This document shows, piece by piece, positions 1 through 6,326 of a stretch of DNA of 9,189 nucleotides. The translations under genes were made by a program, and so were the position numbers. This stretch comes from Gemmatimonadota bacterium (lineage in GTDB: Bacteria > Gemmatimonadota > Gemmatimonadetes > Gemmatimonadales > Gemmatimonadaceae), in NCBI GenBank assembly GCA_003142495.1, contig PLMM01000164.1, positions 1 to 9,189 on the forward strand, written 5' to 3'. The notes below the pieces were generated by a model. It saw nothing but the letters and a program-made list of their open reading frames with translations. It did not search any database and was not told the origin of the DNA. The stretch's first letter is position 1; every line of letters begins with the position of its first letter.

Positions 1-994
1 TCTTCACCATCGTGGCGGGCAGCGGGGCATAGTCCAGCGAAGGAGCAGCCATCTCGCCGTCATGCAGTGCCCAACGGATGAAGTCGACTAGTTTCTTCGA
101 TTTCGCCGGATCCTTCGGCGTCGTGTACAGAATGATCCACGTGAAGGAGGAGATCGGATACGCGCCCTTCCCCGGCGCATTCACGATCGAAATGCGATAG
201 TCCGTGTTCGCGGGCAGCTTGGCCGCCGAACCCGCAGCGGCAGCCGTCACGCCTTCGATCGTCGGCGCGCTCCACTCTCCCGCGGGATTCTTGATCAGCG
301 CAGTTTGTAGCTTGTTCTGCTTTGCATAGGAAAGCTCGACGTAGCCAATCGCGCCCGGCGTCTGACGAACGAGTCCCGAGACGCCTTCGCTCCCCTTGCC
401 GCCGAGACCTACCGGCCAGGCGATCGCCTGTGACTTCCCAGGTCCGCTCGCCCACCCTGGGCTCACGACGGACAGATAGTCCGTGAAGATGTACGTCGTG
501 CCGCTGCCATCCGAGCGGTGCGTGACGACGATGTCCTGAGTCGGCAGCTTGGCGCCCGGATTCAGCCCGACAATGCGGGAGTCGTTCCACTTGGTGATCT
601 TGCCGAGAAAAACATCCGCGAGCACGTCGCCGGTGAACTTGAGCGGCGCACTGACTCCGGGCACGTTATAGATGATGGCAACTGCTCCCAACACCGTCGG
701 GATGTGCATGATCGGGCCGCCCTTGGCACCCGCCATCTGCTCGTCGGTCATCGGTCCATCGGTTCCGCCGAAATCCACCGTGAGTTCCGAGAGCTGTCGA
801 ATGCCGCCGCTCGAGCCGATGGACTGATAGTTGACTTTCACTCCTGTCTTCTCGGCGTACATCGACGCCCATTTGGAGTAGATTGGATAGGCGAAGCTGG
901 AGCCGGCGCCGGTGATGTCGGCGCCTTGCGCGGCGAGGGAGCCGAACGAGCTGATCATCGCTCCGGCAACCAAGCTGATGACACGAATGTTCAC
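1..994 (-). CDS. pstS: PstS, periplasmic phosphate-binding protein of the Pst ABC transporter (3' end outside window)
   Basis: This is the high-affinity phosphate receptor that delivers inorganic phosphate to the PstCAB permease. 331 residues are visible and the reading frame is open to base 1; the E. coli precursor is 346 residues, so little is missing. I chose the GTG at 994-992: GGAG lies 8 nt upstream and the next residues form a Sec signal peptide (hydrophobic stretch about residues 5-22, likely cleavage near SLA-AQG). The mature start GAGSSFAYPIYSKW matches the family. Phosphate-contact positions known from E. coli PstS are all present: S33 (Thr in E. coli), F34, S61 in IGSSGG, D79 in DFGGTDGP, and R160, S164, G165, T166 in HRSDGSGTT. 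LGGKG and GAIGYVE motifs follow. A PHO-box-like site lies 72 nt upstream. pstCAB would be expected to the left. Identification is secure; affinity is not visible. Confidence 0.96.
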   Translation of the reverse strand, partial: MNIRVISLVAGAMISSFGSLAAQGADITGAGSSFAYPIYSKWASMYAEKTGVKVNYQSIGSSGGIRQLSELTVDFGGTDGPMTDEQMAGAKGGPIMHIPTVLGAVAIIYNVPGVSAPLKFTGDVLADVFLGKITKWNDSRIVGLNPGAKLPTQDIVVTHRSDGSGTTYIFTDYLSVVSPGWASGPGKSQAIAWPVGLGGKGSEGVSGLVRQTPGAIGYVELSYAKQNKLQTALIKNPAGEWSAPTIEGVTAAAAGSAAKLPANTDYRISIVNAPGKGAYPISSFTWIILYTTPKDPAKSKKLVDFIRWALHDGEMAAPSLDYAPLPATMVK

Positions 995-1195
995 GAGTAT
1001 GTCTCCGTGTGGGTGATGTATCGCGCCGTTAAGCTGCCGGAGACGGGTAAAGAACTCGCCGTGACACTGTAACGCATCTGTCACGAGGCAGTCGGAGAGG
1101 CGCCCCGCGATGCGTTTCGCCGCGTCGGAGTGCGAAGGATTGTGCTGGTGCCGGAACGAAGCGACGCAGGGGGAACGCGCCTCGCCGTTCGAGTG
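995..1195. other. phoR-pstS intergenic region
   Basis: This 201-bp gap separates the phoR stop from the pstS start; it is far larger than the other junctions of the minus-strand unit. That suggests pstS has its own promoter. It holds the candidate PHO box at 1067-1084 and the pstS ribosome binding site GGAG just upstream of 994. I saw no clear -10 hexamer and no hairpin followed by a T-run that would mark an intrinsic terminator for phoR. Confidence 0.6.
1067..1084 (-). promoter_or_regulatory. Candidate PHO box (PhoB-type direct repeat) upstream of pstS
   Basis: On the minus strand the site reads GTGACAG-ATGC-GTTACAG, two 7-bp half-sites (6 of 7 identical) spaced at exactly 11 bp. A weaker third unit, CCGACTG, sits 11 bp further upstream. 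The plus strand reads CTGTAAC-GCAT-CTGTCAC, close to the enterobacterial Pho box CTGTCAT-N4-CTGTCAT, but that orientation faces away from pstS. Read toward pstS it resembles the GTTCACC or TTAACA repeat units reported for Streptomyces and Bacillus PhoP. It ends 72 nt before the pstS GTG, and a related site precedes udk. The function is inferred. Confidence 0.55.
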
Positions 1196-2905
1196 TTACG
1201 AGGATTCGTCGGGGAAAGTCGCGCGCACGCTGCTGCCCGTGCCAACGACGCTTTCTACGCCGACGCGGCCCCGATGTGCCTCCACGAGATGGCGCACGAT
1301 CGCGAGGCCGAGCCCTGTGCCGCCGGAGTCGCGCGCGCGGCCAGAGTCCGCGCGATAGAAGCGCTCGAAGATGCGCGAGAGATGCTCGGGCGCGATGCCC
1401 ACGCCGGTATCGCGCACGCCGATCGTCGTGCCGCGATCCGCGCGCTCGCTGAAGAGGATGATGGTGCCGCCGGCGTTCGTGTAGCGAATGGCATTCTCGG
1501 CGAGGTTGGCGTACACCTGCCGAAGCGCGGTGGGGTCGGCGTACGCACACTCGGCGCCCTCTCCGATCTCGACGCCGAGCCGCACGCCCTTCTCCAGCGC
1601 TGCGCGCAGCCGCCCCGCGGCCACCTCGCTCGCGACCGCGCGCAGGTCCACGCGCACCGGATTCGGCACCCACCCGCCCGACTCGATGCGCGAGAGATCG
1701 AGCAGATCGTCGACGATCTGCTGCATGCGCTGCGCGTTCGACTGGATCGCCTCGATGAAGCGGATCCCTTGCTCGGGCGGCACATCGCCCGCGGCCAGCG
1801 TCTCCGCGAAGCCGAGGATCACGGTGAGCGGCGTCTTGAGCTCGTGCGAGACGTTCGCGACGAAGTCTCGACGCACCGCTTCGACGCGCCGCGATGCGGT
1901 GAGGTCGAACACCGCGAGCACGACTCCGCCGTCGCCGAGCGCGCGCGCGGTGAGCATCATGCTCTGCCCGTCGACGGTGATCTCCGTCGGCTCCGTCGCC
2001 TCGCCCGCCAGCGCGGCGGACAGCGCCTCGCGCAGCGTGCGGTCCCGCGGAAGGCGGTCGGCGGAGAAGGGGACCTCGTCGGGAAGGCGAAGCATTCGCC
2101 GCCCGCTCTCGTTCACCCGCACGATCTGCCGTCGCGCGTCGACTGCGATCACTCCTTCCTGGAGCGACTCGATCACCGCGATCATATGCATGTCGTCGTC
2201 CTCCAGAGCCTTGAGGCGACTGGTGAGTTGCTCGGCCATTCGGTGCACGGCTGAAGCCAGATCGCCGACTTCGCCCGGAGCCGACAGCGCGGGGCGGCGT
2301 GAGAGGTCGCCCGCCGCGAGTGCCTGCGCGACATCGCGCAGCTCGACGACGGGATTCGAGACCGCGCGCGAGAACGCGGCCGCGAGAATGAGTGCGGCTA
2401 CGAGCGCGACGAACCCCGAGAGGAGCACATCGCGCTGTCCGCGCGCGACAATGGCATCGAGGCTCGCGGTGGAGACCGATACGCGCGTCACGCCATACTG
2501 CGACTTGATCGCGACATAGAGCTCGTTGTCACCCGCCGACGGACTCGTGCGATCGGCGGTGCCCACGCTGTCGCGCAGCGCGGTGATCACCTCGGGGCGC
2601 GTGCTGTGATTCTCGAGCCGCGTGCGCGATTCGCCGCGAAACTCCGAGTCGCCGATCACCCGGCCGTCGTGATCGATGAGCGTGACGCGATGCCCGATCG
2701 CCGCGCCGGCGCTTGCTGCGAGTGCGTCGGGGTCGACCGTCGGCGTCCACTCGCGCGAAATGAGCCGCGCCTCGCGCGTGAGATGCGCGATCTCGAGCTC
2801 CTCGAGCTGGCGCCGCAGCCGAACGCCGCTCAATACCACGAGCAGCACGATCAGCACGGTGACGACCAGCACCGCTCCGGCGAGGAGCCGGTGCGCCAGC
2901 TTCAC
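1196..2905 (-). CDS. phoR: PhoR-type phosphate-regulon sensor histidine kinase
   Basis: Membrane-bound kinase (569 residues) that phosphorylates PhoB under phosphate limitation. Domain order: TM1 about 7-28; an extracytoplasmic region about 30-158; TM2 about 160-178; HAMP about 179-232; a PAS domain about 236-335; HisKA with the phospho-acceptor H354 in NVSHELKTPL; and HATPase_c with an N-box around N467/N471, G1 DTGVGI at 499-504 and G2 GGTGLGLAIV at 528-537. The start is the GTG at 2905-2903, which overlaps the phoB TGA as GTGA. No separate Shine-Dalgarno is visible, so translational coupling is likely. The frame stays open upstream, but that stretch lies inside phoB. The roughly 130-residue outer region, with HRVTLIDHDGRVIGDS, resembles the PAS-like sensor of Bacillus-type PhoR rather than the minimal E. 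coli PhoR. The role rests on phoB and pstS neighbours plus architecture. Confidence 0.93.
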   Translation of the reverse strand: MKLAHRLLAGAVLVVTVLIVLLVVLSGVRLRRQLEELEIAHLTREARLISREWTPTVDPDALAASAGAAIGHRVTLIDHDGRVIGDSEFRGESRTRLENHSTRPEVITALRDSVGTADRTSPSAGDNELYVAIKSQYGVTRVSVSTASLDAIVARGQRDVLLSGFVALVAALILAAAFSRAVSNPVVELRDVAQALAAGDLSRRPALSAPGEVGDLASAVHRMAEQLTSRLKALEDDDMHMIAVIESLQEGVIAVDARRQIVRVNESGRRMLRLPDEVPFSADRLPRDRTLREALSAALAGEATEPTEITVDGQSMMLTARALGDGGVVLAVFDLTASRRVEAVRRDFVANVSHELKTPLTVILGFAETLAAGDVPPEQGIRFIEAIQSNAQRMQQIVDDLLDLSRIESGGWVPNPVRVDLRAVASEVAAGRLRAALEKGVRLGVEIGEGAECAYADPTALRQVYANLAENAIRYTNAGGTIILFSERADRGTTIGVRDTGVGIAPEHLSRIFERFYRADSGRARDSGGTGLGLAIVRHLVEAHRGRVGVESVVGTGSSVRATFPDESS

Positions 2906-3618
2906 GACGCGCGCGCCGAGGGGGAGCGGAGGCGATAGCCGAAGCCGCGGACGGTCTCGATGAGATCCGACGCGACGCCGAGCTTCGTGCGCAGCCGCTG
3001 GATGTGCATGTCGACGGTGCGCGTCTGAATGTCGGGCGCGGCATCCCACACCGTCTCGAGCAGATGCGCACGCCCCTGCACGCGTCCGCGACGCTCGGCC
3101 AGCGTCAGCAGCAGCTTGAACTCCGTTGCCGTCAGCTCGATCTCGAGCCCGTCGATTCTCACGCGATGCGCCGAGCGGTCGATCTCTATTGGGCCGATGG
3201 TGAGCGCGTCGCTGGCGGCGGTGCCGGCGGCAGCGAGCCTTCGCAGGATCGCGCCGACGCGCAGCACGAGCTCCTGCGGGCTGAACGGCTTCGCGAGATA
3301 GTCATCGGCGCCGAGAGAGAGGCCGCGAATGCGATCGGCCTCCTCGCGGCGCGCGGTGAGCATGAGCACCGCGACATCGCGCGTGTTCTCGGCTGCGCGC
3401 AGCTGCTCGAGCACATCGAAGCCGGACATGCCGGGGAGCATGAGGTCGAGCACGACCAGCGCGGGGCGCTCCTCGCGTGCCGCCTGCAGTGCCTCGGCGC
3501 CCGTGCTCGCGGTGGAGACGCGGTAGCCACCCTTCGCGAGATGGTAGGCGACGAGTGCGACGATGTCCTTCTCGTCATCGACCACGAGCACGCGCTCGCC
3601 TCCCGCGGGGGCGGTCAC
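2902..3618 (-). CDS. phoB: PhoB-type response regulator (OmpR/PhoB family)
   Basis: DNA-binding regulator of the phosphate regulon, activated by phosphorylation from PhoR. At 238 residues it is close to the usual 229-240. The receiver domain (about 8-125) has the acidic pair D14/D15, phospho-acceptor D58 in VVLDLMLPGMSG, T88 in MLTAR and K110 in YLAKPF. The winged-helix output domain (about 138-230) has ELTATEFKLL, the recognition-helix stretch around TRTVDMHIQRLRTKLG, and the wing ETVRGFGYRL. The start is the GTG at 3618-3616: GGAG lies 5 nt upstream and the GTG overlaps the udk TGA as GTGA. The open frame continues upstream but there it only shadows udk. The 3' end overlaps phoR the same way, so udk-phoB-phoR are probably one transcript. 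Its likely targets here are the two repeat sites upstream of pstS and udk. Confidence 0.95.
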   Translation of the reverse strand: MTAPAGGERVLVVDDEKDIVALVAYHLAKGGYRVSTASTGAEALQAAREERPALVVLDLMLPGMSGFDVLEQLRAAENTRDVAVLMLTARREEADRIRGLSLGADDYLAKPFSPQELVLRVGAILRRLAAAGTAASDALTIGPIEIDRSAHRVRIDGLEIELTATEFKLLLTLAERRGRVQGRAHLLETVWDAAPDIQTRTVDMHIQRLRTKLGVASDLIETVRGFGYRLRSPSARAS

Positions 3619-4241
3619 GTGATCTCCGTGCGCAAGCGTTCCTGGATTCGTGCGGTGATCATCTCGATCGCCACCGCGTTCTGGCCACCGTGCGGAACGA
3701 TGATGTCGGCGTACTGCTTCGTGGGTTCCACGAACTCCTCGTGCATGGGTCGGACGGTACTCATGTACTGATCGAGAATGTCCCGCAGCAGTCGCCCGCG
3801 AACGCGCACGTCGCGGCCAATGCGGCGAATGAGCCGGATATCGGCCGCGACATCGACGAAGATCCTGATGTCGCACAGCGCGCGCACTCGCGCATCCCAG
3901 TACAGCAGAATGCCATCGACGATGACGACATCCGCACCGGCCACCGCCTCCGTGCGCGCGGAGCGCAAATGCGTCACGAAGTCGTACACCGGCTTGTCGA
4001 TCGCCGCGCCGCTCGCGAGCGCCTCGAGCTGATCGCCCAACAGCTCCATGTCCACCACATCTGGATGGTCCCAATTGAGCCGCTTGCGCTCGTCGAACGT
4101 GAGGTGCGTCATGCTGCGGTAGTACGCATCCATGCTCACCGACGCGACGGAAATGTCCGTCAGCAGTTCCGCCACCTTTCGTGCAACGGTGGACTTTCCT
4201 GATCCGGAACCGCCGGCGACGCCTACGATCAACGACGGCAT
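3615..4241 (-). CDS. udk: Uridine kinase (uridine/cytidine phosphorylation)
   Basis: Cytoplasmic pyrimidine-salvage enzyme that phosphorylates uridine and cytidine to UMP and CMP using a nucleoside triphosphate. It has 208 residues; E. coli Udk has 213. Walker A GGSGSGKST is at 10-18, the substrate-site DAYY at 38-41, LNWDHPDVVDMELL at 55-68 and DKPVYDFVTH at 82-91. VIVDGILL (107-113 region) replaces the more common V-E-G-I, a conservative change. The lid-like RRIGRDVRVRGR is at 139-150. I chose the ATG at 4241 because the P-loop begins nine residues later, as in the family, and a weak GAGAG lies 6 nt upstream. An in-frame ATG at 4325 would add a non-homologous leader that runs through the candidate PHO box. 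It overlaps phoB by 4 bp, an unusual partner, and so may be controlled by phosphate. A distant phosphoribulokinase-type P-loop kinase is the alternative, but the motifs favour Udk. Confidence 0.93.
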   Translation of the reverse strand: MPSLIVGVAGGSGSGKSTVARKVAELLTDISVASVSMDAYYRSMTHLTFDERKRLNWDHPDVVDMELLGDQLEALASGAAIDKPVYDFVTHLRSARTEAVAGADVVIVDGILLYWDARVRALCDIRIFVDVAADIRLIRRIGRDVRVRGRLLRDILDQYMSTVRPMHEEFVEPTKQYADIIVPHGGQNAVAIEMITARIQERLRTEIT

Positions 4242-4299
4242 CGCGTGCTCTCTGCCGGAGGATGTTCGCAAGCGCGAGGGCGAAATAGAAGCGGAGAGG

Positions 4300-4317
4300 C
4301 CGTCACGATCATGTAAC
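4300..4317 (-). promoter_or_regulatory. Candidate PHO box (PhoB-type direct repeat) upstream of udk-phoB-phoR
   Basis: The minus strand reads GTTACAT-GATC-GTGACGG, two half-sites at 11-bp spacing sharing the GTKAC core. It matches the pstS-proximal site at 11 of 18 positions and faces udk in the same orientation as that site faces pstS. It ends 58 nt before the udk ATG. It would allow autoregulation of phoBR and, at about 90 bp, could also influence the divergent cpdB. The match is by eye and binding is inferred. Confidence 0.48.
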
Positions 4318-4392
4318 CCATGCATCGAAGTTGCGCTGCCTACGTGCTGCGGTCAACGGCGCGCCACACTCGCACCGCCAATGCGAGGCCGC

Positions 4393-4404
4393 TAACCTTT
4401 TGCG
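4393..4404 (+). promoter_or_regulatory. Possible -10 element and leaderless start of cpdB
   Basis: TAACCT (4393-4398) fits the loose TANNNT -10 pattern and sits exactly 6 nt before the cpdB ATG. No Shine-Dalgarno lies at normal spacing; the nearest purine run, GAGG, is 16 nt away. This geometry is typical of leaderless transcripts starting at the A of ATG. No convincing -35 hexamer is visible, so the call is tentative. Confidence 0.3.
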
Positions 4405-6081
4405 ATGCGAACGCCGACGCGCGCCATGCTCATTTTGCTCCCGCTGGGAACGCTCGCAGCGGCCGCAAACGGGGCGCGCGCGCCACGAGAGCAGACCTTG
4501 CTCGTTGCGGCGACGACGGACGTGCACGGCCATCTCGTGGGGTGGGACTACTACGCCAACCACTCCGACACGGTGCGCGGACTTGCCCGCGCCGCGACGA
4601 TCGTCGACTCGCTCCGCGCGGCCGCGCCCGGAATGGTGGTGGTCGTCGATGCCGGCGACATGCTGCAGGGCACGCCACTCACCTACGTCGCCGCGCGCCG
4701 GGAGAACTACTCCGTGCATCCGGTGTTCGCGGCGATGAACGCAATGCATTACGATGCGGCAGCCGTTGGGAATCACGAGTTCAACTACGGGCTCCCGTTT
4801 CTGTACGCTGCCGCGAAGGGCGCGCACTTCCCGCTCCTCGCCGCCAACGCGTATCCAGCGTCGGGCGCTCCTCCGTTTCCCGGACGCACGATCGTCGAGC
4901 GAGACGGCGTGCGCATCGCGCTGATCGGCGCGACCACGCCGGGCTCCAACGCGTGGGACCGCGACAATCTCTCGGGGCGCCTGACCATCGGAGCCATCGT
5001 GCCCGCCGTTCGCGCGCAGGTCGACTCCGCGCGCCGCGAGCACGCGAACGTCATCGTCGTCGTCATGCACACCGGCCTCGGCGAGCCATCGAGCTACGAC
5101 ACGATCGCGACTCGCCTGCCGAGCGAGAATGTGGCGGCCGAGGTGGCGCGCGCGGTGCCGGGGATCGATCTGATCGTGTACGGACATTCGCACAAGCAGA
5201 TGGCGGACACCGTCATCGCGGGCACGCTCCTGATGCAGCCGAAGAATTGGGCGCAGAGCGTCGCGGTTGCGGCGCTGCATCTCGAGCAGACCGGCGATGG
5301 ATGGCGCGTGGCGAGCAAGAGCTCGTCGCTGATCCAGTCGGCGGGGCACGCCGAGAGCAACGCGGTCTTGATGGCAGTGAAAGCCGCGCACGAGGCGGCG
5401 TTGGGCTACGTCGCGATGACGATTGGCACCTCCGACGTCCGCTGGAGCGCCGACTCCGGCCGCGTGGTCGACACGCCGCTCGCCGATCTGATTCTCGAGG
5501 TGGAGCGACGCACGGCGCACAGCGATCTCGCTTCGACGGCGGTGTTCGACGTCGGCGCGAAGATCGATTCCGGCCCCGTAACGGTAGGCGAGATCGCGCG
5601 GCTCTATCCATACGAGAACACGCTCTCGGCGGTGCGCATCACGGGTGCTCGGCTCCGTGCCTACCTCGAGTACAGCGCCCGCTACTATGGTACGTACGGC
5701 ACGGCCGAGCCGCCTGTGCATCAGGACGTGCCCGGCTACAACTTCGACATCGTGGCGGGCGCGGACTACACGATCGATCTCTCGCGCCCCATCGGGCAGC
5801 GCATCACGAAGCTGACCGTCAAAGGGACGCCGGTCGCCGACGATGCCACCTTCACGCTGGCGCTCAATAACTATCGCCGCTCCGGCGGCGGCGGATACGC
5901 GATGCTCAAGGATGCGCCCGAGGTGTACAACAGCGCCGCCGAGATTCGCGATCTGCTGATCGCCGAGGTGGAGCGGCGCAAGCACATCACGCCGAGCGAT
6001 TACTTTCAGCGCAACTGGTCGATCGTGCCCACGGCCGCCATCTCGCCCGCGTACACCGCAACCCATCACTATACGCAATGA
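4405..6081 (+). CDS. cpdB: Exported 2',3'-cyclic-nucleotide 2'-phosphodiesterase/3'-nucleotidase (CpdB-like)
   Basis: Exported metallophosphoesterase that hydrolyses 2',3'-cyclic nucleotides to 3'-nucleotides and on to nucleosides and phosphate. It has 558 residues; E. coli CpdB is about 647. A Sec signal occupies about 1-26 (hydrophobic 8-22, likely cut after ARA) with no lipobox cysteine. The N-terminal metal domain has D39 and H41 in TTDVHGH, D85 in DAGDMLQG, N123/H124 in GNHEFNYG, H222 in VVMHTG and H261/H263 in YGHSH. The C-terminal nucleotide-binding domain has YPYENTLSAV (401-410), YNFDIVAGADYTID (445-458) and LNNYRRSGGGGY (487-498). The DYY after the first motif, HPVFAAMNAM and YNFD favour CpdB over UshA-type 5'-nucleotidases, but overlapping activities are common. 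An alternative start at M8 (4426) would shorten the signal's charged n-region. It overlaps the next gene by ATGA. Confidence 0.9.
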   Translation: MRTPTRAMLILLPLGTLAAAANGARAPREQTLLVAATTDVHGHLVGWDYYANHSDTVRGLARAATIVDSLRAAAPGMVVVVDAGDMLQGTPLTYVAARRENYSVHPVFAAMNAMHYDAAAVGNHEFNYGLPFLYAAAKGAHFPLLAANAYPASGAPPFPGRTIVERDGVRIALIGATTPGSNAWDRDNLSGRLTIGAIVPAVRAQVDSARREHANVIVVVMHTGLGEPSSYDTIATRLPSENVAAEVARAVPGIDLIVYGHSHKQMADTVIAGTLLMQPKNWAQSVAVAALHLEQTGDGWRVASKSSSLIQSAGHAESNAVLMAVKAAHEAALGYVAMTIGTSDVRWSADSGRVVDTPLADLILEVERRTAHSDLASTAVFDVGAKIDSGPVTVGEIARLYPYENTLSAVRITGARLRAYLEYSARYYGTYGTAEPPVHQDVPGYNFDIVAGADYTIDLSRPIGQRITKLTVKGTPVADDATFTLALNNYRRSGGGGYAMLKDAPEVYNSAAEIRDLLIAEVERRKHITPSDYFQRNWSIVPTAAISPAYTATHHYTQ

Positions 6082-6323
6082 CCCGTATCATTCCAGTGTT
6101 CGTGAACTCCGCGAAGATCGAGCTCGCGACCGATTCCACCGCGCTCGACGCGGTGCGTCTGTGGAGCGAGAGCGCGGCGCGCGAGGTGATTGATGGCGCG
6201 CGCGTCATCACCGACGATCGCGGACTTCCGATCCCACCCGACACCGTGATCCACGGCGGCTCGATCTTTCGGCTGATTCCCGCGCGCGCCGTTGGCGATG
6301 CCGCCACCGACACGGTGGGATAG
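6078..6323 (+). CDS. Small uncharacterised protein, possible ThiS/MoaD-like beta-grasp fold
   Basis: I do not recognise a named family. The 81-residue product has a beta-alpha-beta layout by eye: strands at about 3-9 and 12-17, a helix at about 22-39 (LDAVRLWSESAAREVI), and strands at about 41-47 and 58-68 ending GGSIFRLIPAR. This resembles ubiquitin-like ThiS or MoaD proteins, where a glycine turn precedes the last strand. The carboxy-terminal Gly-Gly used for sulfur transfer is absent and the tail is 12 residues of low-complexity A/D/T/V/G, so carrier function is doubtful. Its ATG overlaps the cpdB TGA (ATGA) with no Shine-Dalgarno, and add begins 3 nt after its stop, so it is embedded in the purine operon. 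No signal peptide is present. Coding is supported by position and frame; function is unknown. Confidence 0.75.
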   Translation: MTRIIPVFVNSAKIELATDSTALDAVRLWSESAAREVIDGARVITDDRGLPIPPDTVIHGGSIFRLIPARAVGDAATDTVG

Positions 6324-6326
6324 GGA

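Larger units (their letters stand above)
4242..4404. other. Divergent udk/cpdB intergenic region
   Basis: This 163-bp region must hold promoters in both directions: leftward for udk-phoB-phoR and rightward for cpdB-add-punA. It contains the repeat site at 4300-4317 and, on the plus strand, TAACCT ending 6 nt before the cpdB ATG. On the minus strand TATTTC (4287-4282), 12 nt after the repeat site, is a weak -10 candidate for udk. No coding signal was seen. Confidence 0.6.

Noticed and set aside
60..590. 176-codon open frame on the minus strand within pstS
   Set aside because: It is an out-of-frame shadow of pstS, whose frame carries signal peptide and all phosphate ligands.
1130..2254. 374-codon open frame on the plus strand opposite phoR
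   Set aside because: It is a low-complexity Arg/His/Asp-rich shadow of the kinase domain of phoR; no recognisable domain.
4242..4325. N-terminal extension of uridine kinase to the ATG at 4325
   Set aside because: It would add 28 residues with no family counterpart before the P-loop and would run through the candidate regulatory site.
4309..6078. 589-codon open frame on the minus strand antisense to cpdB
   Set aside because: Its product is rich in Arg, His, Val and Gly without motifs, and it mirrors the third-position GC bias of cpdB, whose metal-binding motifs are complete.
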